Assembly (NCBI GenBank): GCA_946185485.1
Contig: CAMHJQ010000006.1
Coordinates: 62,001-126,000 of the forward strand
From: an uncultured Prevotellaceae bacterium
Lineage (GTDB): Bacteria; Bacteroidota; Bacteroidia; Bacteroidales; Bacteroidaceae
Direction: 5' to 3'
Length of the DNA stretch: 64,000 bases
This document shows positions 8,790-16,226 of this stretch, piece by piece (position 1 is the first letter of the stretch; every line of letters starts with the position of its first letter). Made by a program: the position numbers and the translations under genes. The notes below the pieces were generated by a model. It saw only the letters and a program-made list of their open reading frames with translations. It had not been told where the DNA came from and did not search any database.

Positions 8790-10649
8790 TCAGAACTGGA
8801 CATTTACACCGCCCATGAACGTGGCACGAGGCATGGGGTAGCCAAGGTTGATCTCGTACTTCTGTGCCAACAGATTCTCACCGCGCACCCATAAGGCGAT
8901 GGGCTTAGACAACTGATAGTTGACAGTGGCATTGAGCAGGCAGAAGTTCTCCTTCTGTTCTGCGTCGCCCACGGCAGTATATAGGCCGCTGATGTATTGC
9001 AGCCCGGCGATAACGCTCCACTTGTCTTGATGAAAGTTTGCGCCGAGGAACCCTTTGTAGGTCGGTGCTGCCACGACGGGGTTCTCCATGTGCAGCAGCG
9101 AATGGTTGGTCGAGAGTGCCCAGTGACTGTCGATATGGTATTGGGCCTCCAGCTCTGCGCCGTAGTTCTCAATCTCGCCCGTGTTCACGTTCTTGCGGTT
9201 CACCGTCTGGATCATGTTGTCGCCCTTGATATAAAACAGGTTCGCGCCGTACGAGAAACCGCCGAGGCGGTGGCGCCACGAGAGTTCGTAGTTCCATAAA
9301 CGCTCAGGCTCAAGGTCGGTGTTCGACGGCGGATAGAGATACATCTCGCGCATGGTCGGGTTGCGGAAGCCCTTACTTGCCATCAGTTTTATCTCACCTG
9401 TCGTAACAGGACGCACAACGATACCCGCTTGCGGAATCCACTCCGTGCCCGTGATGCTGTGGTGATCAACGCGGATGCCCGCGTCGATGGTAAGCCACGA
9501 CAACAGGTCCTGACGGAAATCGACGTAGCCGGCTATCTCATTACGATACGACTTGCCGCTCTGCTTGTTCGGGGTGTCCAGCACCTCATCTGTGGCTTTC
9601 GAAGTGTAGTAGGCATAACCGTAGATGTGCTGGTAGTCGATGCCGGCGGTCAGACGATTGCCCTCAAACAGTTGTGCACTCTGATACCAGGAGACGCCCG
9701 TCAGTGCATCCTTCGAGCGGAAGTATCGCTGCGTGGGCTTCGCAGGATCACCGGTTCCGTCATCAATCTTATGTCGACCAAAGTTGGTATAGACGCTCAG
9801 AGCACCACTCGTCTTGCCGTAGTGATTCTCAAGTGCCGCAGACACCACACCGCGCGTAATCCATTGGTCGGCATCATACAACGGACTGCTCTCCGCGCCA
9901 GGGTAGGAGGCATTGAAGTGTGTCAGGTCGGCATCAACATACGCCTTCCAGTGGTCGTTGAAGTCGTAGCCCAACTTCATGTAGCCGCCATACTGTTCGA
10001 ATCCCATACGAGGGCGGTGGTTGTCGGTGCGACTGTATTGTGCCGAGACGGTGCTGCTGAACTTACCCTTGCGCACCTGGTTCGAGGCTTCTGCCTGCAC
10101 CGTGCCGTAGCTGCCTGCTCCGAGATTGATGTGGGTATTCACACCGTCTTGGCGCATAGTTCGTGTGACGATATTCATGACACCGCCCATCGCGTTCGAA
10201 CCATAAAGTACCGAGGCCGGACCACGTAGCACCTCTACACGTTCGGCCATCAGCGTCTGATAACTGTCGGAGATAGGGTGACCATAGATGCCCTGATACT
10301 GCGGATGTCCGTCAATCAGTACCAACAATTGTCCTCCACCGCCTGTCATACCACGCAGGTTGATGCCGCCTGCTGCACCAGTCGAAACACCGTAACCCAT
10401 CATCGAACGGCTGGTCACGAACAATCCAGGCACCTGCTGCATCGCCGTCGGCAACACACTCGTCTGGTGCTGCTCCGTCAGCATCTCCCGGTCAATCACT
10501 GTCACCGTCATAGGCAGGTGTCGCACGTCGGTGGCGTTGCGCGTACCTGTTACTACTACTTCTTCAAGAGCGAGTGAATCGCTCTGTGCCATACACATGC
10601 TGCTTGTGGTCATAAAGGTCGCAAGCAACATCATTCTCATTGTAGTCAT
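8790..10649 (-). CDS. TonB-dependent outer-membrane receptor
   Basis: A 619-residue receptor. A signal peptide (MTTMRMMLLATFMTTSSMCMAQ) is followed by a TonB-box-like segment LEEVVVTGTRN, a plug domain (about 35-150, with LRGPASVLYGSNAMGGVMNI) and a beta-barrel ending in the aromatic NVQF. The start at 10649 is chosen because it gives a clean signal peptide and sits one base after the stop of the upstream gene. The size is close to BtuB/HmuR-type receptors for small cofactors rather than the long SusC type. No SusD follows. Pairing with an ECF S-component suggests a vitamin or metal-cofactor substrate, but none is shown. Confidence 0.9.
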   Translation of the reverse strand: MTTMRMMLLATFMTTSSMCMAQSDSLALEEVVVTGTRNATDVRHLPMTVTVIDREMLTEQHQTSVLPTAMQQVPGLFVTSRSMMGYGVSTGAAGGINLRGMTGGGGQLLVLIDGHPQYQGIYGHPISDSYQTLMAERVEVLRGPASVLYGSNAMGGVMNIVTRTMRQDGVNTHINLGAGSYGTVQAEASNQVRKGKFSSTVSAQYSRTDNHRPRMGFEQYGGYMKLGYDFNDHWKAYVDADLTHFNASYPGAESSPLYDADQWITRGVVSAALENHYGKTSGALSVYTNFGRHKIDDGTGDPAKPTQRYFRSKDALTGVSWYQSAQLFEGNRLTAGIDYQHIYGYAYYTSKATDEVLDTPNKQSGKSYRNEIAGYVDFRQDLLSWLTIDAGIRVDHHSITGTEWIPQAGIVVRPVTTGEIKLMASKGFRNPTMREMYLYPPSNTDLEPERLWNYELSWRHRLGGFSYGANLFYIKGDNMIQTVNRKNVNTGEIENYGAELEAQYHIDSHWALSTNHSLLHMENPVVAAPTYKGFLGANFHQDKWSVIAGLQYISGLYTAVGDAEQKENFCLLNATVNYQLSKPIALWVRGENLLAQKYEINLGYPMPRATFMGGVNVQF

Positions 10650-10650
10650 T

Positions 10651-11157
10651 TTAATTCTTGAATAATTTGAGAAGTGCGTATGTTCCAAACACCATCAGCA
10701 ACAGGCCCGGCCAGCCGACAGTGAAATCCTGTACGGTGGCAGCGACACCGCCCGTAAAGAGAAATTCTACCAAAAAGCCTAAGGTTTGGGTGGCCAGTAC
10801 TACGCCGACGAGAATCAACAGATTGACTTTCTTGAAATAATGTGCAGCCAGTCCGGCAATGACAGTCAACAACGACAGTTTCACAGCCATCAGCAACATG
10901 ACATTGGCAGCAGGCATTCCAAATATCAAATGGTTTACCAATGGTGATGCCAAAGCAGCGAGCAGTCCTGTTCGCCAGCCGAACTTATAGGCGCCAGCCA
11001 TAATAATCAGCGACAGCGGTGAGAAAATGATGCCGCCCTGCGGAATGAGGTGGAACAACTGTGGCAGTGCGATGTTGCAAACGACGAAAAGCGCAGCCAT
11101 CATGTAAGTGCGAATCTCGCTATACCTGAGCGAATAAAGTCTGATATTAGTCTCCAT
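10651..11157 (-). CDS. ECF-type transporter S component (substrate-binding membrane protein)
   Basis: About 168 residues with five or six membrane helices. The helix pattern and the loop between helices (PQGGIIFSPLSLIIMAGAYKFGW) fit the S component of energy-coupling-factor vitamin importers. The start at ATG 11157 is preferred because a promoter box lies just upstream and 11187 is only TTG. The stop is followed after one base by the TonB receptor ATG, so the two form an operon: the receptor crosses the outer membrane and this protein the inner one. The shared EcfA/EcfT energising module is not in the window. The substrate is unknown. Confidence 0.7.
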   Translation of the reverse strand: METNIRLYSLRYSEIRTYMMAALFVVCNIALPQLFHLIPQGGIIFSPLSLIIMAGAYKFGWRTGLLAALASPLVNHLIFGMPAANVMLLMAVKLSLLTVIAGLAAHYFKKVNLLILVGVVLATQTLGFLVEFLFTGGVAATVQDFTVGWPGLLLMVFGTYALLKLFKN

Positions 11158-11183
11158 GTTTATAGAGTTATATTGAATTTTGT

Positions 11184-11192
11184 GCAAAGGTA
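11184..11192 (-). promoter_or_regulatory. -7 promoter box of the ECF/TonB operon
   Basis: TACCTTTGC on the minus strand, 26 nt from the ATG at 11157. The leader would be only about 20 nt, too short for a cobalamin or thiamine riboswitch. Confidence 0.65.
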
Positions 11193-11276
11193 AGGAAAAA
11201 TGCTTGAAAATTGCTAACTTTGCATCAACTTTTAGGATTGTTTATGAGGAAAACGGCTTTTATCAAGGGTTTCAGA

Positions 11277-11309
11277 TTTGGATTTATAGGAAAAAGGTTG
11301 TATCTTTGC
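11277..11309 (+). promoter_or_regulatory. Promoter of the ZIP transporter gene
   Basis: TTTG at 11277-11280, a 20-nt spacer, then TATCTTTGC at 11301-11309. This is a near-ideal Bacteroidota promoter, about 50 nt before the ATG at 11359. Confidence 0.75.
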
Positions 11310-11358
11310 AGTGTGATTCAGAATTAAATAAATTATTCGTTTAACCTCTTACGGCATA

Positions 11359-12135
11359 ATGATACTCGTTATCGGTCTACTCGTCCCCCTGTTGGGAACC
11401 ATGCTCGGAGCGGCATTCGTCTTTCTGATGAAGGACGAAATGTCACCTCGTTTGCAAAAAACATTGTTGGGTTTCGCTTCGGGTGTGATGGTGGCGGCAT
11501 CTGTGTGGTCGCTGCTGATTCCATCCATGGAGATGGTAGCAGACAGCGGACGGTGGTCGGTGCTACCTGCCGCCGTAGGATTCCTGTTAGGTATGGGATT
11601 CCTGCTGATGATTGACGAGCTGACGCCCCACCTGCATATGGGAACCGACAAGCCAGAGGGCATGCGTTCGCAACTTTCCAAGACAGCCATGCTGGCATTG
11701 GCCGTTACGATCCATAATCTGCCAGAAGGTATGGCTGTGGGAGTGGTATTTGCAGGAGCTGAGAGCGGTGCAGCAGGTCTGTCGCTGACCAGTGCCCTGG
11801 CTGTCAGCATTGGTATCGCCATCCAAAATGTACCTGAGGGTGCCATCATCTCCATGCCCATGAGGGCTGCAGGCAATTCCAAGTGGAAGTCATTCGTCAT
11901 CGGTTCACTGAGCGGAGCCGTGGAACCCTTTGGTGGTTTGGCAGTAGTGCTGTTGGCCTCGTTTATGATACCCGTTCTGCCCTACATGCTGGCCTTTGCT
12001 GCTGGTGCGATGTTTTACGTCGTTGTCGAGGAACTGATTCCTGAAGCCAACGAGGGGGAGCACTCCAATCTCAGCACCATTGGTTTTGCCATCGGCTTCG
12101 TCTTGATGATGGTGCTCGATGTTGTACTTGGTTAG
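11359..12135 (+). CDS. ZIP family divalent metal transporter
   Basis: A 258-residue inner-membrane protein with about eight helices. The metal-site motifs of the ZIP family are present: HNLPEGMAVG in helix 4 and QNVPEGAIIS in helix 5, with the EELIPE motif near the C-terminus. A His-containing loop (ELTPHLHMGTDKPEG) sits between helices 3 and 4. ZIP proteins move Zn, Fe or Mn into the cytoplasm; the metal here is not certain. The sequence resembles the GufA/ZupT branch. It is monocistronic, with its own promoter and a shared terminator downstream. Confidence 0.88.
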   Translation: MILVIGLLVPLLGTMLGAAFVFLMKDEMSPRLQKTLLGFASGVMVAASVWSLLIPSMEMVADSGRWSVLPAAVGFLLGMGFLLMIDELTPHLHMGTDKPEGMRSQLSKTAMLALAVTIHNLPEGMAVGVVFAGAESGAAGLSLTSALAVSIGIAIQNVPEGAIISMPMRAAGNSKWKSFVIGSLSGAVEPFGGLAVVLLASFMIPVLPYMLAFAAGAMFYVVVEELIPEANEGEHSNLSTIGFAIGFVLMMVLDVVLG

Positions 12136-12154
12136 TGATACCTCTGATAATAAA

Positions 12155-12187
12155 AGTGAGCAACGCCCGCTAAGGGTGCTGCTCACT
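12155..12187. terminator. Bidirectional terminator between ZIP and hsp20
   Basis: AGTGAGCA pairs with TGCTCACT, with an inner CGCCC/GGGTG stem. A-rich sequence lies on one side and GCTGTTTT on the other, so it can serve both convergent genes. Confidence 0.75.
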
Positions 12188-12214
12188 GCTGTTTTAATTG
12201 AAATGTAGTCCTCA

Positions 12215-12637
12215 TTATGAGATCTCGATGGCCTTGGTGACTTTCTGTTTCGGCTCCATCTTCGGCATGGTGACGGTCAAGATGCCGTCCTCCACCTTGG
12301 CAGAAATCTGGTCTTTCGCGACATCATCAGGCAGCGTGTAACTCTGCTCGTAGTTCGAGTAGCTGAACTCGCGGCGCAGATAGTGATGGTGCTTGTCCTC
12401 ATGCTTGTGTTCCTGTTTGTTCTCAATGGCGATGGTGAGGTTGCCCTCGTCATTGATGGCTACGCGACAATATTCTTTCTTGATGCCCGGAGCTGCAAGT
12501 TCCATGGTGTAGGCCTTCTCATCCTCCTTGACATTGACTGCGGGTGCTGTACTGTTGGCACGAGGCATAAAATCAGTGTTCAGGAAATCGTCAAATACTG
12601 TTGGCATCCAACTGTTTTTAAACATTACTGGTAACAT
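12215..12637 (-). CDS. Small heat shock protein, Hsp20/alpha-crystallin family
   Basis: A 140-residue ATP-independent holdase. The alpha-crystallin domain covers about 35-135 (YTMELAAPGIKKE ... LTIAIENK ... DGILTVTMPK), with the IxI-type C-terminal motif IEI. The start at ATG 12637 is set by an unusually good ribosome-binding site, GGAGGT, 7 nt upstream; strong Shine-Dalgarno sequences are rare in this phylum and suggest high expression. No CIRCE element was seen, and no -7 box of the housekeeping type was found in front of it, so another sigma factor may be used. Confidence 0.92.
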   Translation of the reverse strand: MLPVMFKNSWMPTVFDDFLNTDFMPRANSTAPAVNVKEDEKAYTMELAAPGIKKEYCRVAINDEGNLTIAIENKQEHKHEDKHHHYLRREFSYSNYEQSYTLPDDVAKDQISAKVEDGILTVTMPKMEPKQKVTKAIEIS

Positions 12638-13018
12638 AATCAATACCTCCAATTATACTTTTAGTTTAACGTATGTTCTGACTGCCTCGGCCTTTGTAGC
12701 GTCGGCTTTCACCAAGCTAAAAAGCAACTTATGTACCGATTGCCAAAATGGCATTCGGATTCGGTCAGGATGGCACGGATTTTAAACTCGGTTAAACTAT
12801 ACCGACAATTTTTTAAACTCCTTTAAACAATGGCTGTCAGGAAATGAAACGTACAGGGAAACCTTTATCCCTCTTTTATGCCCATTTATCACAAAACGAT
12901 ACAGAATATCCCAAATATTTGGTGATAATCGCAACTATTTGTACCTTTGCATCGTCAAACAGTAAAAAAGAGATGTGATTAGATGAAATCAATAATTGAC
13001 AAATAAACAGATACAACG
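12638..13018. other. Intergenic region between divergent hsp20 and M13 peptidase
   Basis: About 380 nt without a credible gene. It holds the hsp20 ribosome-binding site (12645-12650), an A/T stretch around 12780-12832 in which TTTAAACTC recurs with GTTAAAC/TTTAAAC, and the M13 promoter at 12918-12950. Confidence 0.6.
12918..12950 (+). promoter_or_regulatory. Promoter of the M13 peptidase gene
   Basis: TTTG at 12918-12921, a 20-nt spacer, and TACCTTTGC at 12942-12950. Leader about 60 nt. Confidence 0.75.
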
Positions 13019-15037
13019 ATGAATTCAGCAGTCAAAATTTTCAGCCTCTCACTGATGCTGATTTGCGGAGCAACAGCTTCTGCACAACAACTCAAGGGTT
13101 ACGACAAGTCGAACATGAATCTTGACGTAAATCCAGGTGACAACTTCGTGGAATATGCCTGCGGAAACTGGCTCAAGACGCACCCGTTGCGCGACGACCA
13201 AATGACCAACGGTGCTTTCATGGATCTCTATGAACAGAACCAGAAGCAGATTCAGGAGATGATTCTGGAGTTCTCAACGAAGCCGCAGGAAAAGGGCTCG
13301 CTGGGCTATAAGATTGGTACACTCTACAACCAGATGATGGATACGCTGAAGCGTGACGAGCAGGGACTGAAACCCATCATGCCTTACATAGAGCGCATCC
13401 GTGCCATCAAGGACCGAAAGGAATACCAGCGCGTCACCGCCGAGATAGACCGTCGCGGCGAAAGCACGATGATGTATGCCTGGGGGGTGAATGCCGACCT
13501 TCGCGATGCCAACAACAATATCATCTACATCTCGCAGTCTGGTCTCGGATTGGGCAATCGTGACTACTATTTCAACGAAGACCCGCAGACTCAGGCCGTT
13601 CGCGAGGCCTACAAGGCATACGGCAAACGCCTGTTTGGGGCGCTGGGCTACGACGAGGCCAAAGCCAGCGAGCTGGTGGAGAAGGTGTATGCCATTGAGA
13701 AACGCATTGCCGGCCCAAGCTACGACAAGGTGAAGTTGCGTGATGTCGATGCCAACTATCACAAGATGAGCTACGACGAACTGGTGCGCGACTTCCCTGG
13801 CATCGACTGGCCCACCGTGTTCTGGGTAACAGGATTCCCTGCTTTCAAGCAACTCGTGGTAGAGCAGCCTGAGCCATTGCACGAGGTGGAGAAGATTCTG
13901 GCCGACACACCTCTTGAGGATTTGAAGGCATACGCCGAGGTACGCATCATCTCTGGTGCAGCCTCTTGTCTGACACAGGAACTTCGTCGTTCATACTTTA
14001 CCTTCTCGCAGGCACTGACAGGCCAGCCTCAGGACGACCCGCTGTGGAAACGTGCCACCAATCTGGTCAACGGTGTCTTGGGCGAGGCTATCGGTAAGAT
14101 GTATTGCGAGAAGTATTTCCCGGAATCGAGCAAGCAGCGCGTACTCACCATGGTCCGCAACCTGCAGACAGCCCTCGGTCAGCGCATCGATGCCCTCGAC
14201 TGGATGGGTGACGCTACGAAGGCAGAAGCCAAGAAGAAACTGGCAGACTTCCACATCAAGATTGGCTATCCTGACAAATGGAAGGACTATAGCCAGATGC
14301 AGATTGACGACCAGCTGTCGCTCTACGAGAACCTGGCCAATGTCAGCGAATGGAAATGGATTGACGCCCTGAACCGTAAGGTGAACAAGCCTGTGGACAA
14401 GGACGAGTGGCACATGACACCACAGACCATCAATGCCTACTACAACCCCACCACCAACGAGATTTGCTTCCCTGCCGGCATCCTCCAGGCTCCCTTCTTC
14501 GACGTGGAGGCTGACGATGCACAGAACTACGGTGCCATCGGTGGCGTGATAGGTCACGAGATGAGCCACGGATTCGACGACCAGGGCTGTCAGTTTGACG
14601 TAACGGGTAACCAGCGCAACTGGTGGACAGCTGCTGACAAGGCTGCCTTCGACAAGCGTGCAGCCAGTCTGGCAGACTATTTCTCGACCATCGAGGTCAT
14701 CAATGGCAAGAAGGTTAACGGCAAACAGACGCTGGGTGAGAACATCGGCGACAACGGCGGTCTGCACGTTGCCCTGCAGGCACTCCATAACACAGGCAAC
14801 AACAGCGTCATTGACGGTTTTACTGCCGACCAGCGTTTCTTCTTCGGATGGGCTCGTGTATGGGCCAGCAACAACCGCGAGCAGTACATGGACTTGTTGC
14901 TGAATCAGGATGTCCACTCTCCCAATGCAGTTCGCGTAAACGGTGCCCTGCCCCAGATTGACGAGTGGTACGATGCCTTCAACATCAAGAAAGGCAAACT
15001 GTTCATTCCGAAGAAAAAGCGTGTAAGAATCTGGTAA
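13019..15037 (+). CDS. pepO: M13 family zinc endopeptidase (neprilysin/PepO-like), exported
   Basis: A 672-residue peptidase with a signal peptide (1-22). The N-terminal M13 lobe starts at SNMNLDVNPGDNFVEYACGNW. The zinc site is HEMSH at 513-517, the third ligand is Glu574 in GENIGDNGG, and Asp578 completes the motif. The substrate-binding motif NAYYNPTTNEICFPAGILQ precedes it, and the lobe ends in the VRVNGALPQIDEWYDAF region. Length is normal and all catalytic parts are intact. M13 peptidases cut oligopeptides, here in the periplasm or at the surface. It is monocistronic and converges on the DUF4421 gene. Confidence 0.95.
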   Translation: MNSAVKIFSLSLMLICGATASAQQLKGYDKSNMNLDVNPGDNFVEYACGNWLKTHPLRDDQMTNGAFMDLYEQNQKQIQEMILEFSTKPQEKGSLGYKIGTLYNQMMDTLKRDEQGLKPIMPYIERIRAIKDRKEYQRVTAEIDRRGESTMMYAWGVNADLRDANNNIIYISQSGLGLGNRDYYFNEDPQTQAVREAYKAYGKRLFGALGYDEAKASELVEKVYAIEKRIAGPSYDKVKLRDVDANYHKMSYDELVRDFPGIDWPTVFWVTGFPAFKQLVVEQPEPLHEVEKILADTPLEDLKAYAEVRIISGAASCLTQELRRSYFTFSQALTGQPQDDPLWKRATNLVNGVLGEAIGKMYCEKYFPESSKQRVLTMVRNLQTALGQRIDALDWMGDATKAEAKKKLADFHIKIGYPDKWKDYSQMQIDDQLSLYENLANVSEWKWIDALNRKVNKPVDKDEWHMTPQTINAYYNPTTNEICFPAGILQAPFFDVEADDAQNYGAIGGVIGHEMSHGFDDQGCQFDVTGNQRNWWTAADKAAFDKRAASLADYFSTIEVINGKKVNGKQTLGENIGDNGGLHVALQALHNTGNNSVIDGFTADQRFFFGWARVWASNNREQYMDLLLNQDVHSPNAVRVNGALPQIDEWYDAFNIKKGKLFIPKKKRVRIW

Positions 15038-15055
15038 GACGAAAATAAGGCCGGT

Positions 15056-16144
15056 TTAGAAACGCATGCCGAAGAAGAGACGTGTCAGCCACTTGTTCTG
15101 ATTGATCTTTATATTGTCGTTGTTATAGATGGAGTTGCTCATGATGAGGGAGGCTCCCATGTTGTAGCGGGGCGTGAAGTGATAGACAGCAGAGACGCGC
15201 TCGTTGAAAAGCATGTTGAAACACAAGCCGTGGTCCTTCATCTCATCACTGTTCACCGTCAGGCGGTTATGCTTGTAAACCACAAACGAGGGGATTACAG
15301 AGAGGTGGAGCAGCCACTGTGAGCGCTTCCCGAAGACGAAGTTGTGGCCATAGCCGCCTCCGAGGGCAATATTGGTGAAGGTCAGATGAACCTCGGGGGC
15401 CAGCGGACTGCGTTCCTTCAGCTCGTCGGTAGTCTTGATGCTGCCTGACTGCACACTGAGCCCCGCCAGCCAGGAACCGGCAGAGCGCAACTGGTAGTAG
15501 TTCTGGAACAAGGCCGCAGCGTAAGAGAACTTACGGTTGTTGAAGATATAGTAAGCCGATGCGTTGACCACGTTCATGCGCAGACCTTCCTCGTCGAGAT
15601 GGTCGATGTCGCGATACTTGATGTCGCCCTTCAGGGACGTGGCACGCAGGTAATTGATGTCAAAGCTGAGCTTCTGCCCGTGGTACTCGAAGTTGAATTC
15701 GTAGTCGTTGTAGTTGCCGCCTATCTTGGCGGGATTGATAGAGAACGTGGCGGCAATGTCGCAGTAGTTCACCTCCACTCCCACGGTGTAGTTGGTCTTG
15801 GTGTGAAGGTCGTACTTCGTGTAGATGTCGTGCACCGTGCCCTTGGCGTGGATGAAGTTGCCAGTCTGGTTGCCCAGCAGTCTGATCAGCCACTTCTCCT
15901 TTGGTCGGGCTACATAATTGGTGTCGTACTTCGTGGTGAAGTACTTGTCGTTCAGCTTGTTTAATATGCGCTTGCCCAGTCCAGGCTTTTTCTCAGTCGT
16001 CTCAACGGTCTTTGTCTCCGTGCTGTCAGTAGCGACGGACTGAGCGCTGACAGGTAAAGGTAAAAGGGTGAAAAGGTAAAAAGGCAAAACCTTTTTCCAC
16101 TGATTTACGTGATTTTCCTTATTCTTAAAATATAGTCTCATCAT
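15056..16144 (-). CDS. DUF4421 family outer-membrane barrel protein
   Basis: A 362-residue exported protein. A basic start is followed by a hydrophobic stretch and the cleavage-like VSAQ; the rest is amphipathic beta-strands ending in the aromatic FFGMRF, as in outer-membrane barrels. It fits DUF4421, a Bacteroidota family of unknown role. It is the last gene of a minus-strand operon after DUF3943 and the Met-sulfoxide reductase. The signal peptide is encoded by a CTTTTTACC-rich stretch complementary to the repeat just upstream of the gene (16148-16226), so the start region of the mRNA may fold. Two adjacent ATGs (16144, 16141) can serve as the start. Confidence 0.7.
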   Translation of the reverse strand: MMRLYFKNKENHVNQWKKVLPFYLFTLLPLPVSAQSVATDSTETKTVETTEKKPGLGKRILNKLNDKYFTTKYDTNYVARPKEKWLIRLLGNQTGNFIHAKGTVHDIYTKYDLHTKTNYTVGVEVNYCDIAATFSINPAKIGGNYNDYEFNFEYHGQKLSFDINYLRATSLKGDIKYRDIDHLDEEGLRMNVVNASAYYIFNNRKFSYAAALFQNYYQLRSAGSWLAGLSVQSGSIKTTDELKERSPLAPEVHLTFTNIALGGGYGHNFVFGKRSQWLLHLSVIPSFVVYKHNRLTVNSDEMKDHGLCFNMLFNERVSAVYHFTPRYNMGASLIMSNSIYNNDNIKINQNKWLTRLFFGMRF

Positions 16145-16147
16145 TTT

Positions 16148-16226
16148 GCTTTCTACTTTTTTACCCTTTTACTTTTTTACCCTTTTACTTTTTTACCTTT
16201 TTACTTTTTTACCTTTTTACCTTTTT
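16148..16226. repeat. T-rich tandem repeat (TTTTTACC units) between DUF3943 and DUF4421
   Basis: About nine imperfect copies of CTTTTTTACCC/CTTTTTACC on the plus strand fill the 80-nt gap. The transcribed strand reads GGTAAAAA repeats, complementary to 16054-16092 inside the DUF4421 signal-peptide codons. This suits slippage and hairpin formation. Confidence 0.75.

Noticed and set aside
11158..11300. Cobalamin or thiamine riboswitch before the ECF/TonB operon
   Set aside because: The promoter box lies 26 nt from the start codon, leaving no room for a riboswitch.
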